Part shown: positions 6,991-15,767 of the stretch, one piece after another
How the letters are laid out: every line of letters starts with the position of its first letter
How positions within the stretch are numbered: the first letter of the stretch is position 1
DNA from: Synergistaceae bacterium
GTDB lineage: Bacteria > Synergistota > Synergistia > Synergistales > Synergistaceae
DNA: 39,824 nucleotides
Assembly: GCA_031268885.1 (NCBI GenBank)
Contig: JAIRWR010000085.1
Coordinates: forward strand, 1 to 39,824
Direction of reading: 5' to 3'
Made by a program: the position numbers and the translations under genes
The notes under the pieces: generated by a model
The model's database searches: none
What the model saw: only the letters and a program-made list of their open reading frames with translations
What the model was told of the DNA's origin: nothing

Positions 6991-9120
6991 GTGATGTGGA
7001 GGTTTCTCGTTAAGATTGTAATCACGTTGCTTTATAGGCCTATAATCAGCATGAAGAGCCTGAAGGATGCGCTGGCTTCGGGAGATCGCGTGATACTAGC
7101 GCCGCACTATTCGTCATATCTGGACCCTGTTCTGTTCGGCATCTTGTCCCCCGAGTCGCCCCTTGTGGTAGTCCCGCGCTCTCTCGAACACATGTGGTGG
7201 TTCAAATTTTTCAAGGGCTGTTTCAAACACGTCGTCATGGATATGTCCGACGCGGCGTCCTTGAAGCAAATAGATAATCTGTGGGATTCGGCCAGGTTTA
7301 TTGTGATATTCCCCGAACCCGAGCCCACCACGAACGGATTGATGATGAAGATATCGGACGTCGCGATAGCCGCGTTCAGCCGCGGCGAGGCGTGGGTGGT
7401 TCCGGCCCGCGCCTGTAACGCTCAGTTTTCGCCATTCTCCAGGATGAAGGGACGCTTTGTTCGCGTGCTCTTCCCAAGGATTACCATGCTCACTGGAACG
7501 GCGGAGAAGATTCGGGCCGGGAATGGCGCCAAGGACTCTAGAAATTCCGTGTTTTTACAGGTTGAGCGGATGATGAACGACATCATGATGCTTGGGATAT
7601 GGGACAAGAAACCACTCTTCGACACTCTCCTCGAACAGAGGCGGCTGTGGGGCGGACGCCGTGTGATGGCTTTAGAGCCGAACGGAGACCGGATCAATTG
7701 GAATGGCTTCATAACCAGGGTGCTGCTGCTCAGGAGGATAGTCGCTGATCTGACGAAGCCGGGAGAGCGAATCGGAATTATGATGCCGAATTCATCGACG
7801 ACGCTCGCCGCCATCATCGGCGCACAGCGCGCGGGCGTTGAGCCGGCAATGATCAATTACTCTATGGGCGCTCGGTCATTGAAGGCGGCCTGTTCCATCG
7901 CCGAAGTCGCGACCGTGATTACATCTCGCCGATTTGTCGATGAGGGCAAATTTCAGCCTCTTATCGACGATCTGTCCAAAGAAGGGATCAAATTCGTGTA
8001 TCTCGAGGATGTATTCAAGGATATGCCCGCGACGCGAAAGATCCTGGCTCTTCTCGAATCCCGCGTGGCGAGGCCGGCGTCCGACCCTGAGCGGGAAGCG
8101 GAGCGCACCGCGGTCGTCCTATTCACGTCAGGCTCGGAGGGAACCCCAAAACCGGTTGCGCTGTCGCATCTCAATATTCAGGCAAACACGGCTCAGGTGA
8201 GGAGCACCCTCGATTTTTACGCGACGGACGTCCTGGTCGATATAATGCCGATGTTCCACTCGTTCGGCCTCTGCACCGGAACAATAATGCCGCTTTCGGC
8301 CGGTATGCCGATTGCGTTTTATCCCACCCCGCTGCATTATAAAAAGATACCTCAGTATTCTTACGAGGTGCGCGGCACCGTGCTCTTGGGGACAAATTCG
8401 TTCCTCGCCGGATATGCCCGCAACGCTGGCTTGTTCGACTTCTTTGAGATGCGCTATGTCATATGCGGGGGCGACAAGCTGAGAGATGAAACGCTCTCCC
8501 TGTGGCTGGAAAGGTTCGGCATTCAGGTTCTGGAGGGTTATGGCGTAACCGAGTGCGCGCCGGTCGTCGGAGTGAACAGGCGCGGGCGTAATCTCTTCGG
8601 CTCCATCGGCATGTCCCTCCCGTGCGTCCGGCCGCGCGTCAGCCCCATAGAAGGAGTCGCCGAGGGTGGAAGGCTCGTGATAAACGGTCCAAACGTCATG
8701 AGGGGCTACATACGGGCCGACGGGTCGATACTCCCTCCGCCGGAGGATGGATACGACACCGGCGACATCGTGACCATCGACGAGAGCGGGTTTATCACGA
8801 TCCGCGGCAGGGCAAAGCGGTTCGCGAAGATAGGCGGGGAGATGATCTCTCTTGCGGGTGTCGAGGAAGCGGTGCTCGAGGTATGGCCCGACGACGTTCA
8901 CGCTGTGGTCAGCATACCGTCTGAGAACAGGGGAGAGGTTATAATCCTTCTAACGGAACGTCCATCGCCGGACAGAGAGGAACTGCGCTCGGAGCTCCTC
9001 GGAAGAGGACTGCCCGAGATAGCGCTGCCTAAGAGAATAATTCAGATCGGATCAATGCCGAGGATAGGAGTTGGGAAGATAGATTACCAGGGCGCGGCGG
9101 CAATAGCGGCGGAAAGATAA
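6991..9120 (+). CDS. aas: Bifunctional Aas: lysophospholipid acyltransferase / acyl-ACP synthetase
   Basis: The 709-residue protein matches the two-domain plan of Aas, which re-acylates lysophosphatidylethanolamine at the inner membrane using fatty acid activated on acyl carrier protein. Residues about 1-200 resemble a PlsC acyltransferase; about 225-709 are an AMP-forming synthetase with TSGSEGTPKP (379-388), PMFHSFGLCTG, LEGYGVTECAPVV, YDTGDIV and GRAKRFAKIGGEMISL. The acyltransferase motifs are unusual: the catalytic histidine block is HYSSYLD (H39, D45), five residues between H and D instead of four, and the FPEG block is FPEPEP (107-112). Acyltransferase activity is therefore less certain than synthetase activity. 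GTG 6991 or ATG 6994 may start; GGAGAGGGG lies just before both. Confidence 0.85.
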   Translation: MMWRFLVKIVITLLYRPIISMKSLKDALASGDRVILAPHYSSYLDPVLFGILSPESPLVVVPRSLEHMWWFKFFKGCFKHVVMDMSDAASLKQIDNLWDSARFIVIFPEPEPTTNGLMMKISDVAIAAFSRGEAWVVPARACNAQFSPFSRMKGRFVRVLFPRITMLTGTAEKIRAGNGAKDSRNSVFLQVERMMNDIMMLGIWDKKPLFDTLLEQRRLWGGRRVMALEPNGDRINWNGFITRVLLLRRIVADLTKPGERIGIMMPNSSTTLAAIIGAQRAGVEPAMINYSMGARSLKAACSIAEVATVITSRRFVDEGKFQPLIDDLSKEGIKFVYLEDVFKDMPATRKILALLESRVARPASDPEREAERTAVVLFTSGSEGTPKPVALSHLNIQANTAQVRSTLDFYATDVLVDIMPMFHSFGLCTGTIMPLSAGMPIAFYPTPLHYKKIPQYSYEVRGTVLLGTNSFLAGYARNAGLFDFFEMRYVICGGDKLRDETLSLWLERFGIQVLEGYGVTECAPVVGVNRRGRNLFGSIGMSLPCVRPRVSPIEGVAEGGRLVINGPNVMRGYIRADGSILPPPEDGYDTGDIVTIDESGFITIRGRAKRFAKIGGEMISLAGVEEAVLEVWPDDVHAVVSIPSENRGEVIILLTERPSPDREELRSELLGRGLPEIALPKRIIQIGSMPRIGVGKIDYQGAAAIAAER

Positions 9121-9171
9121 TGGACGACAAGTGTAAGCGAACGCGCGTCTGATTAAAACTGATTGTTAACG

Positions 9172-9195
9172 TAGGTTGGCATCTAGGTCGGCATC
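9172..9195 (+). repeat. Imperfect 12-bp tandem duplication before the MATE gene
   Basis: TAGGTTGGCATC (9172-9183) is followed at once by TAGGTCGGCATC (9184-9195), identical in 11 of 12 positions. It lies between aas and the MATE gene. No function is apparent; it could be a slippage product or a paired binding site. Confidence 0.5.
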
Positions 9196-9219
9196 GCGCC
9201 GGCCTGAGGAGTGACGGAA

Positions 9220-10572
9220 GTGTCTGTGAGCGGAACGAGACTGATGACCGAGGGAGTGATTTGGAGGCAGATATTTTCGTTCTCCGTCCCTCTGATAATA
9301 GGCAATGTATTTCAGCAATTCTATAATATCGTTGATTCACTGGTTATCGGAAACTACCTCGGAGGAGATGCCTTAGCGGCGGTCGGCGCCGGGAACGTAA
9401 TGATAAACATCATGATAGGACTCTTCTCCGGACTCTCCGCCGGAGCCGGCGTGCTGATCGCGCGGTTTTTCGGGTCAAGGGATGAGTGGGGGATCCGAGA
9501 GTCTGTTCATACGGCGGCGGCGTTTACCATCTGCGCCGGCATAGCTATAACGGCCTTTGGCATATCCATCAGCAACGAGATCCTCGAGATCACGAACACC
9601 CCGCCAGAGGTGTTCGAGGACGCGAGGACGTTTCTATTACTCTACTTCTCCGGGATCATTCCCCTCCTTGTTTACAATATGGGAGCGGCGATACTGAGGG
9701 CCGTCGGCGACTCCAGGACGCCGCTTTACTTTCTCGCCCTGGCCTCGGTTTTAAACGCCATCTTCGTCTATACGGCCGTCGCGGTTCTCGGCATGGGCAT
9801 TCGAAGCGTTCCCATAGCCACCGTGATGGCCCAGACCATAGCCGCCGTCCTGGTCGTCTGGAAACTGATAAAGACCACCGAGGTATATCGGCTCGATATA
9901 TGGCGGATAAGGTTCAATCCCCGCATCCTGTGGAGGACGTTGAGGATCGGCATACCCGCGGGCCTTCAGTCGGCACTCATGGGGATATCGAACCTCGTGG
10001 TCCAAAGCCGCGTAAACGGATATGGCACTCATGCTATGGCAGCCTGGAACATCTACGGCAGAATAGACAGCCTGATGGTGATGCCGATTGTGAGCTTTGG
10101 GCTTGCCATGATGACGTTTACGGGTCAGAATATCGGCGCCGGACTGCGGGACAGGGTGTACAAGGGCACTGTCTCCGGACTTGTAATGAGCTGTTCCCTG
10201 GCCGTAACAATATCCGTGATCATCTGCGCGTCGTGTTCGTGGCTGCTTTCGATGTTTACGGGAGACCCCGAGATCCTGTATTACGGCGGGCGCATGATAT
10301 TTGGGCTGGCGCCGTTCTACTTTCTGGTGGCTGTGATGTACATGCTCATCGGAGTGATAAACGGGGCGGGCTACTCGCTCGCCACCATGCTCATAATGCT
10401 CGCCAATCTGTTCGCGGTGAGAATAGCGGTCCTGTATTTCGAGGCAATGATAGTGAGCGACATCGGCGTCGTCTTCCACGCGTATATCGCGTCATGGGCG
10501 ATGTGCTCGCTCGGCCTCTGGCTGTACTACAAGAGGGGGGGATGGAGGAGGAGCCTCGATCAATATATCTGA
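9220..10572 (+). CDS. MATE-family multidrug/cation antiporter
   Basis: This is a 450-residue inner-membrane exporter of the MATE family (NorM/DinF class), which expels drugs or metabolites in exchange for Na+ or H+. About twelve hydrophobic segments are visible in two similar halves. Typical blocks are IFSFSVPLIIGNVFQQFYNI and VDSLVIGNYLG near the start, and IGIPAGLQSALMGISNLVVQ opening the second half. I choose GTG at 9220 because GAGGAG (9206-9211) is 8 bases upstream; GTG at 9211 would overlap that site. The HAD phosphatase gene follows 13 bases later. The substrate cannot be told. Confidence 0.88.
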   Translation: MSVSGTRLMTEGVIWRQIFSFSVPLIIGNVFQQFYNIVDSLVIGNYLGGDALAAVGAGNVMINIMIGLFSGLSAGAGVLIARFFGSRDEWGIRESVHTAAAFTICAGIAITAFGISISNEILEITNTPPEVFEDARTFLLLYFSGIIPLLVYNMGAAILRAVGDSRTPLYFLALASVLNAIFVYTAVAVLGMGIRSVPIATVMAQTIAAVLVVWKLIKTTEVYRLDIWRIRFNPRILWRTLRIGIPAGLQSALMGISNLVVQSRVNGYGTHAMAAWNIYGRIDSLMVMPIVSFGLAMMTFTGQNIGAGLRDRVYKGTVSGLVMSCSLAVTISVIICASCSWLLSMFTGDPEILYYGGRMIFGLAPFYFLVAVMYMLIGVINGAGYSLATMLIMLANLFAVRIAVLYFEAMIVSDIGVVFHAYIASWAMCSLGLWLYYKRGGWRRSLDQYI

Positions 10573-10585
10573 GGGAGGAGAGAAC

Positions 10586-11389
10586 TTGACATTGATAAAA
10601 TTGATTGCTCTTGACCTTGACGGAACCCTGCTCGACAGTTCGCTCTCGATTCCTGAGGCAAACAAGAGGGCGGTGCGGGAGGCCATGGAGCGCGGCGTCT
10701 CCGTCGTGATAAACACAGGACGTATGTTCTGTTCCACAAGGAGATTCGCCGCGCGGCTCGGGGTGAGCGGCCCTGTAATATGCTACAACGGCGCGATGAT
10801 CTGCCGCCCGGATGGGACGGTTATATTTCACGAGCCGTTGGACCTTGAGGTAGCGCGCGGGCTTCTCCTGATCTTCGAGAAACGTGGACTTTATGTGCAG
10901 TCATATATCGATGACGCGCTCTACGTGAAGGAGATCGACGCGGAGACCATCTCGTACATAAACACGTTCAATGTCGATAGATGTGTCGCCGGAGACGGGT
11001 TCCGCAGCCCAACGACTGCTCCGACTAAACTGCTCTCCGTCACCGGCGGCATCGAACAGTCGCTCGCCGTGAAGGACGAGATATCGGAGTTGTATGGAGA
11101 CAAGCTGTACGTCGCCATATCCAACTCCAACTTCGTCGAGATGATGAATCCGGCGGCCAACAAGGGAGACAGGCTAGCCGATGTCGCGAGGGATATGGGC
11201 ATCGGCATGGAGTCAGTGATGGCCGTCGGCGACAGTGAAAACGACCTTGAGATGATATCGCTTGCCGGAGTGGGAGTAGCAATGGGCAATAGCTTTGAGA
11301 CTGTCAAGTCCGCGGCGGATGATATCGCGCCGACGAACGACGAGGACGGAGTTGCCTGGGCTGTCAGGAAGTATGTGCTGGAAGCCTGA
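10586..11389 (+). CDS. HAD-superfamily Cof-type sugar-phosphate phosphatase
   Basis: This 267-residue soluble phosphatase belongs to the Cof/YidA (type IIB) group of the HAD superfamily, which removes phosphate from sugar phosphates, flavin mononucleotide or similar small molecules. The four family motifs are present: DLDGTLLDS (nucleophile aspartate near residue 9), a threonine in VINTGRM, a lysine in NKGDRLADVARDMGI, and GDSENDLEMI. The large cap lies between motifs II and III. The start is TTG 10586 after GAGGGAGGAG; TTG at 10592 is also possible. It probably shares a transcript with the MATE gene. The substrate is unknown. Confidence 0.85.
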   Translation: MTLIKLIALDLDGTLLDSSLSIPEANKRAVREAMERGVSVVINTGRMFCSTRRFAARLGVSGPVICYNGAMICRPDGTVIFHEPLDLEVARGLLLIFEKRGLYVQSYIDDALYVKEIDAETISYINTFNVDRCVAGDGFRSPTTAPTKLLSVTGGIEQSLAVKDEISELYGDKLYVAISNSNFVEMMNPAANKGDRLADVARDMGIGMESVMAVGDSENDLEMISLAGVGVAMGNSFETVKSAADDIAPTNDEDGVAWAVRKYVLEA

Positions 11390-11506
11390 CCCGGTTTCGT
11401 CCGGTTTGTTATTTAGTCATACCATGCGTTAAGCGATTCTGACGCGTCTGCCTGTTCGCCACGCGGGAAAATATAAGGTTTTCTAAAAAATCATGTTACA
11501 ATTAAG

Positions 11507-11536
11507 TTCGTGCGTGTTGGTCCGTAAATTTATAAT
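11507..11536 (+). promoter_or_regulatory. Weak candidate promoter of the rnf operon
   Basis: A perfect TATAAT stands at 11531-11536, with TTCGTG (11507-11512) 18 bases upstream as a poor -35. An alternative -10, TACAAT (11497-11502), also lacks a good -35. If the first is used, the leader before rnfC is only about 18 bases. The whole 171-base gap after the HAD gene (11390-11560) has no gene and no clear terminator. Confidence 0.4.
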
Positions 11537-11560
11537 AAATGCAGCAGTAGGAGGTGTGGA

Positions 11561-12889
11561 ATGAGTCTGCCGACTTTCAAGAGAGGAATACACCCCAAAG
11601 AGAACAAGTCGCTGACGTCGGAGAGCGCGATAGAGGATTTCAAGCCCTCTGGCGAGTTCGTGTACCCGATGTCTCAGCACATTGGAGCGCCTTGTTCTCC
11701 AGTTGTGAAGAAGGGTGACAGAGTTCTCGTAGGGCAGAAGATTGGGGATACCGAAGCGTTCGTATCGGCGCCGATTTTGTCGTCGGTGTCGGGGACGGTG
11801 AAGGATATCACAACGCGGATGACGATATCCGGAGGCATCGAACAGTGCGTGATAGTGGAGAGCGACGGAGAGTTCGAGAATGGGACGACGCTGGTTCCAA
11901 GGGGCGATTTCAAATCGCTGCCGCCCGCGGATTGCGTCAAGATAGTCAGGGAAGCTGGCATCGTCGGGGCCGGAGGAGCTACCTTTCCGACCCACGTCAA
12001 GCTTTCGCCGCCACCGGACAAAAAGATCAGGTGGATAATAGTCAACGGAGTGGAGTGCGAACCGTTTCTCAACTGTGATAACAGGCTGATGCGTGAAGAG
12101 CCAGAGCCGATAATAGGAGGGCTCGAAATCTGCATGCACGTATTCCCGGAGGCTGAGGGAGTGATCGCGGTCGAGGACAACAAGCCAGAGGCGATCGCAA
12201 GGATCGGGAGGGAGGTCTCGGAGCGCGGATGTAAAGCCAGAGTAATGCCTCATCGCGTCAAGTATCCGCAGGGCGCGGAGAAGATGCTGATCTACACCGT
12301 CACAAAACAGGAGATACCGCCCGGAGCGCTGCCGGCTGAGGTCGGCTGCCTCGTGATGAACGTCCGGACCCTCTATCACATCTGGCACGCGGTCACAGAC
12401 GGGATACCTGTTACGGAGAGGATCGTGTCCGTCACGGGCGACGTGATAGCGAATCCAAAGAACATACGCGCCCCGCTGGGTACATCTGTGCGCGCTATGA
12501 TCGACGCCGCCGGCGGTTTCACGGGCGACCCGGTCAAGATACTGGCCGGAGGGCCGATGATGGGCATATCCATGAGGTCGATCGACGTTCCGATCGTAAA
12601 GGGAACATCTGGAATACTCGCTCTATCGGCCAATGCCGCGAGGTCTTTTACCGAGACGAACTGCATACGCTGCGGAAGGTGCGTCTCGTCATGCCCGATG
12701 GGACTGCAGCCATCCTTGCTCGACCGGGTTGTGAGGCTGCGCGAGTACGCTGAATTCGAAGCGGCTGGCGGTATGAACTGCATTGAGTGCGGATGCTGCT
12801 CGTATATCTGTCCAGCTCGCCGGTACATTACTCAATCGTGCAGGGATGGCAAGGCCGGGGTCATGGCGGCTCGCAAAAAATCCGCGTAA
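11561..12889 (+). CDS. rnfC: RnfC, NADH/flavin- and FeS-carrying subunit of the Rnf complex
   Basis: RnfC is the peripheral subunit where NAD+ is reduced; Rnf couples electron flow from reduced ferredoxin to NAD+ with Na+ or H+ export. The 442-residue protein has the N-terminal barrel-like region of RnfC, the glycine-rich nucleotide/FMN loop GIVGAGGATFPTHVK (about residue 132), NGVECEPFLNCD, and two C-terminal [4Fe-4S] motifs with cysteines at 368/371/374/378 and 407/410/413/417. AGGAGG (11550-11555) is well placed before ATG 11561. It is first of six genes in the C-D-G-E-A-B order typical of anaerobes. Confidence 0.96.
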   Translation: MSLPTFKRGIHPKENKSLTSESAIEDFKPSGEFVYPMSQHIGAPCSPVVKKGDRVLVGQKIGDTEAFVSAPILSSVSGTVKDITTRMTISGGIEQCVIVESDGEFENGTTLVPRGDFKSLPPADCVKIVREAGIVGAGGATFPTHVKLSPPPDKKIRWIIVNGVECEPFLNCDNRLMREEPEPIIGGLEICMHVFPEAEGVIAVEDNKPEAIARIGREVSERGCKARVMPHRVKYPQGAEKMLIYTVTKQEIPPGALPAEVGCLVMNVRTLYHIWHAVTDGIPVTERIVSVTGDVIANPKNIRAPLGTSVRAMIDAAGGFTGDPVKILAGGPMMGISMRSIDVPIVKGTSGILALSANAARSFTETNCIRCGRCVSSCPMGLQPSLLDRVVRLREYAEFEAAGGMNCIECGCCSYICPARRYITQSCRDGKAGVMAARKKSA

Positions 12890-12915
12890 ATTCTGGAAGA
12901 AGGGTGAAGGCATAT

Positions 12916-13854
12916 ATGGATCAGCTCCTCTCAGTTTCAAGCTCGCCGCATATCAGGTCCGAGACGGATACGCGGAGAATTATGGCCTGGGTGATAGCTT
13001 CTCTCGCGCCAGCAGGAGTAGTTGGCGCGTTTTTCCTGGGGACTCGCTCCATTCTGGTAATCGCGGCCGGCATAATATCATGCGTCGCCGCGGAGGCAAT
13101 ATGGCAGAAGTACATGAAACAGCCTGTCACCGTATCGGACCTGTCCGCCGTCGTGACAGGGCTGCTGCTCGCTTATAACGTTCCCCCGACGATACCGCTA
13201 TGGATGGTAGTCTGCGGAGGAGTATTCGCGATGATAATCGTGAAGCACTTCTTCGGAGGGATCGGGCAGAACATTCTGAACCCGGCCCTCGCCGGAAGGG
13301 CCATGATGCTCATCTGCTGGCCCATTGCCATGACGACATGGACGGTGAGAGGGGTCAGCGGAGCGACTCCGCTTGCCGTGCTGAAGGGCACGGATGTCTC
13401 TGGTACGCTCCCATCTATCGCGGACGCGTTTCTCGGCAACATTGGCGGCTGCATTGGGGAGACCTCGGCGCTGGCGATCATAATCGGAGGCGGCCTCCTG
13501 ATTTATAAGGATATTATCTCATGGAGGATACCCGTGGTATACATAGTGACGGTGGCCGTCATTCAGACGCTGCTTGGGCGCCAAGGAGCGCCTTTGATGG
13601 AAATATTCAGCGGAGGGCTGATGCTTGGGGCGTTCTTCATGGCCACGGATTACACCACATCCCCCATGACTTCAAAGGGACAGATTATCTTCGCCTTCGG
13701 CTGCGGGCTCATCGCGTCCCTGATAAGATCGTTTGGCGGATATCCGGAGGGAGTGTCGTATTCCATACTGATAATGAACCTGACGACGCCGATCATCGAC
13801 AGGCTTACAATGCCTCGCGTATTTGGGGAGGTGAAAGATCATGGCGGAAGATAA
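12916..13854 (+). CDS. rnfD: RnfD, flavinylated membrane subunit of the Rnf complex
   Basis: This 312-residue integral membrane protein carries a covalently bound FMN in the ion-pumping part of Rnf. It has about nine hydrophobic segments, the FGGIGQNILNPALAGRA block (about 113-129), and the flavin-attachment motif SGAT at residues 148-151, so T151 is the expected FMN site. An open frame extends upstream inside rnfC, but ATG 12916 after GAAGG gives the usual family start (MDQLLSVSSSPHIRS). The end overlaps rnfG by 14 bases, implying coupled translation. Confidence 0.95.
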   Translation: MDQLLSVSSSPHIRSETDTRRIMAWVIASLAPAGVVGAFFLGTRSILVIAAGIISCVAAEAIWQKYMKQPVTVSDLSAVVTGLLLAYNVPPTIPLWMVVCGGVFAMIIVKHFFGGIGQNILNPALAGRAMMLICWPIAMTTWTVRGVSGATPLAVLKGTDVSGTLPSIADAFLGNIGGCIGETSALAIIIGGGLLIYKDIISWRIPVVYIVTVAVIQTLLGRQGAPLMEIFSGGLMLGAFFMATDYTTSPMTSKGQIIFAFGCGLIASLIRSFGGYPEGVSYSILIMNLTTPIIDRLTMPRVFGEVKDHGGR

Positions 13855-14458
13855 CGCGCGGACGGCTGGAGAGATCTCCGGCGGTGACAGTTTCAAAAAG
13901 ATTACGAGGCTCGGGATCATTCTGTTCACCATGACCGCGATAACCGGGTTGATCCTTGGTGTTGTCTACGAGATAACCCTCACGCCAATACAGCAGACTC
14001 AGGCAAGGCTCAAGACCGAGGCGCTGGCAGGGGCAATGCCCGAGGCCGACTCCTTCTCGCCCCTTGAGATCGCCGACGCGGCCGATCCGATCATAACCGA
14101 AGTCCATGAGGCAAAGAACGGCGGCGAACTGGTGGGTTACTGCATAGTTATCGCTCCCAGCGGCTACGGCGGCCCGATAGAGATGGTAGTGGGCATCCCT
14201 GACGCCGGCGGGGTGCGGGCAATCCGCATCCTAAACCAGACGGAGACGCCGGGACTCGGCGCGAAGGCGCCGCAGCCGCAATTTTCAGGTCAGTTCGACA
14301 ACAAGGAGTCTAACAGGCTCTCGGTGGTCAAATCGACGCCGTCCGAGCCGGGAGATATTCAAGCTATATCCGGGGCAACGATAACATCAAATGCTGTCAC
14401 AGGCGGAGTGAACGTCGCTCTGGAGTACTGGGAGAAGGAACTCAAGGGAGGTAACTGA
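13841..14458 (+). CDS. rnfG: RnfG, periplasm-facing flavoprotein subunit of the Rnf complex
   Basis: RnfG relays electrons through a covalently attached FMN on the outer face of the membrane. The 205-residue protein has one N-terminal membrane segment (about 23-45) and an FMN-binding domain. The attachment motif SGAT lies at 177-180 within AISGATITSNAV, making T180 the likely flavin site; the TETPGLGAKA block (134-143) is also typical. Its start overlaps the end of rnfD, and rnfE begins one base after its stop. Confidence 0.95.
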   Translation: MAEDNARTAGEISGGDSFKKITRLGIILFTMTAITGLILGVVYEITLTPIQQTQARLKTEALAGAMPEADSFSPLEIADAADPIITEVHEAKNGGELVGYCIVIAPSGYGGPIEMVVGIPDAGGVRAIRILNQTETPGLGAKAPQPQFSGQFDNKESNRLSVVKSTPSEPGDIQAISGATITSNAVTGGVNVALEYWEKELKGGN

Positions 14459-14459
14459 A

Positions 14460-15179
14460 ATGAATCCATTTAAGATAATTAAAAATGGGATTACAAGCGA
14501 GAACCCCACCCTGGTTCAGTGTATAGGGCTCTGCCCTACGCTCGCCGTATCGACCAGCGCGATCAACGGCGTCGGAATGGGGATAGCCGCCACGGCGGTT
14601 CTGATAGGCTCCAATATGGCCGTGTCCGCTGTTCGAAGATTTGTGCCGGACGAAATACGCATCCCTATATTCATAGTGCTCATAGCCGGATTCGTAACCG
14701 TGGTGCAGCTTCTGATATCGGGTTTTGCTCCATCGCTCGATAAATCTCTCGGTATATTTATCCCTCTCATTGTGGTGAACTGCATAATACTCGCCCGGGC
14801 AGAGGCTTACGCCTTTAAAAACGGCGTCGTCGAATCGTTCTTCGACGGCATCGGAATGGGGCTCGGCTTCACTATCGCGCTGACGTCGATAGGCGTGGTG
14901 CGCGAGCTGATCGGCAACGGTTCTATCTTTAACGTCGTGGTGACCCCGGCGGGTTTTCAGCCGGCGCTGCTGGTCATCCTGGCGCCAGGGGGGTTCATAA
15001 CTCTTGGAATGTTCATGGGAGCCTTCAGGTTCTTCCAGAACAGGTCGGCGGAGAAGAGAGGGGAGAGCCTCCCCGATGCCGACAGCGGAGGCTGTGCCGC
15101 CTGCGGGAGCGCTGCGATCTGCGGGGTCCGGCCTGACGCCGGGAGCGCGTCACAGACGAACGGCGGCGATGACAGGTGA
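14460..15179 (+). CDS. rnfE: RnfE, membrane subunit of the Rnf complex with a cysteine-containing tail
   Basis: The 239-residue protein is a six-helix subunit that, with RnfA, forms the ion channel core and holds an intramembrane iron-sulfur centre. The conserved half-site cysteines are visible: C25 in IGLCPTLAVS and C108 in VVNCIIL. After the last helix (about residue 190) there is an extra hydrophilic tail of roughly 45 residues with C212, C215 and C221 in GCAACGSAAIC, followed by a Gly/Ser/Asp-rich end. The short E. coli-type RnfE lacks this. The stop overlaps the rnfA start by one base. Confidence 0.95.
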   Translation: MNPFKIIKNGITSENPTLVQCIGLCPTLAVSTSAINGVGMGIAATAVLIGSNMAVSAVRRFVPDEIRIPIFIVLIAGFVTVVQLLISGFAPSLDKSLGIFIPLIVVNCIILARAEAYAFKNGVVESFFDGIGMGLGFTIALTSIGVVRELIGNGSIFNVVVTPAGFQPALLVILAPGGFITLGMFMGAFRFFQNRSAEKRGESLPDADSGGCAACGSAAICGVRPDAGSASQTNGGDDR

Positions 15180-15757
15180 TGGACCTCCTCTGGATATTCC
15201 TGGGCTCCATATTTGTGAATAATATCATCTTCGCGAGATTCCTGGGCTGCTGCCCGTTTCTCGGTGTCTCGACGAAGACTGAGACGGCGAAGGGCATGGG
15301 CGTGGCGGTAATATTCGTCCTCGTCATGGCCGCTATCATGACCTGGATCGCCTACTACAAGGTGCTGGCGCCCCTTGGGCTCGAATATCTCTACACCCTC
15401 TCGTTCATCCTCATAATAGCCGCGCTGGTGCAGTTTGTCGAACTGGTCTTAAAGAAGATCAACCCCGTGCTCTACAAATCGCTCGGGATCTTCCTTCCGC
15501 TCATCACGACGAACTGCGCGGTGCTCGGAGTGTCCGTGATCAATATGAACGAGGGATACGGTCTCGTCTCGTCCATCGTCAACGCGCTCGGATCGTCGAT
15601 CGGATTCCTGCTCGCCATAGTACTGATGGCTGGAGTCAGGGAGCAGATCGACCGCAACACCAACATACCGAGATGCCTGCGGGGGCTGCCCATCGGGCTG
15701 ATTACGGCCGGTCTGATGTCCATAGCCTTCATGGGTTTCAGCGGCATGATAAAGTGA
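15179..15757 (+). CDS. rnfA: RnfA, membrane subunit of the Rnf complex
   Basis: RnfA is the pseudo-symmetric partner of RnfE in the membrane. The 192-residue protein has six predicted helices. It carries the expected cysteine half-sites, C24/C25 in RFLGCCPFLGVS and C113 in LITTNCAVLG; with RnfE these would bind the intramembrane cluster. ATG 15179 shares its A with the last base of the rnfE TGA stop, a classic coupled arrangement; a GTG at 15176 is possible but less likely. Confidence 0.96.
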   Translation: MDLLWIFLGSIFVNNIIFARFLGCCPFLGVSTKTETAKGMGVAVIFVLVMAAIMTWIAYYKVLAPLGLEYLYTLSFILIIAALVQFVELVLKKINPVLYKSLGIFLPLITTNCAVLGVSVINMNEGYGLVSSIVNALGSSIGFLLAIVLMAGVREQIDRNTNIPRCLRGLPIGLITAGLMSIAFMGFSGMIK

Positions 15758-15767
15758 GGGAGCGAAT

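Noticed and set aside
8128-8901. Open frame of 257 codons on the - strand inside aas
   Set aside because: It is antisense to the conserved synthetase domain, with no recognisable product.
9486-10589. Open frame of 367 codons on the + strand inside the MATE gene
   Set aside because: It is an alternative frame of a clear 12-helix transporter, with a low-complexity Arg/His/Gly-rich translation typical of a shadow frame.
12787-12915. N-terminal extension of rnfD
   Set aside because: It lies in the end of rnfC and translates to residues with no RnfD similarity; ATG 12916 has a ribosome site and the family start.
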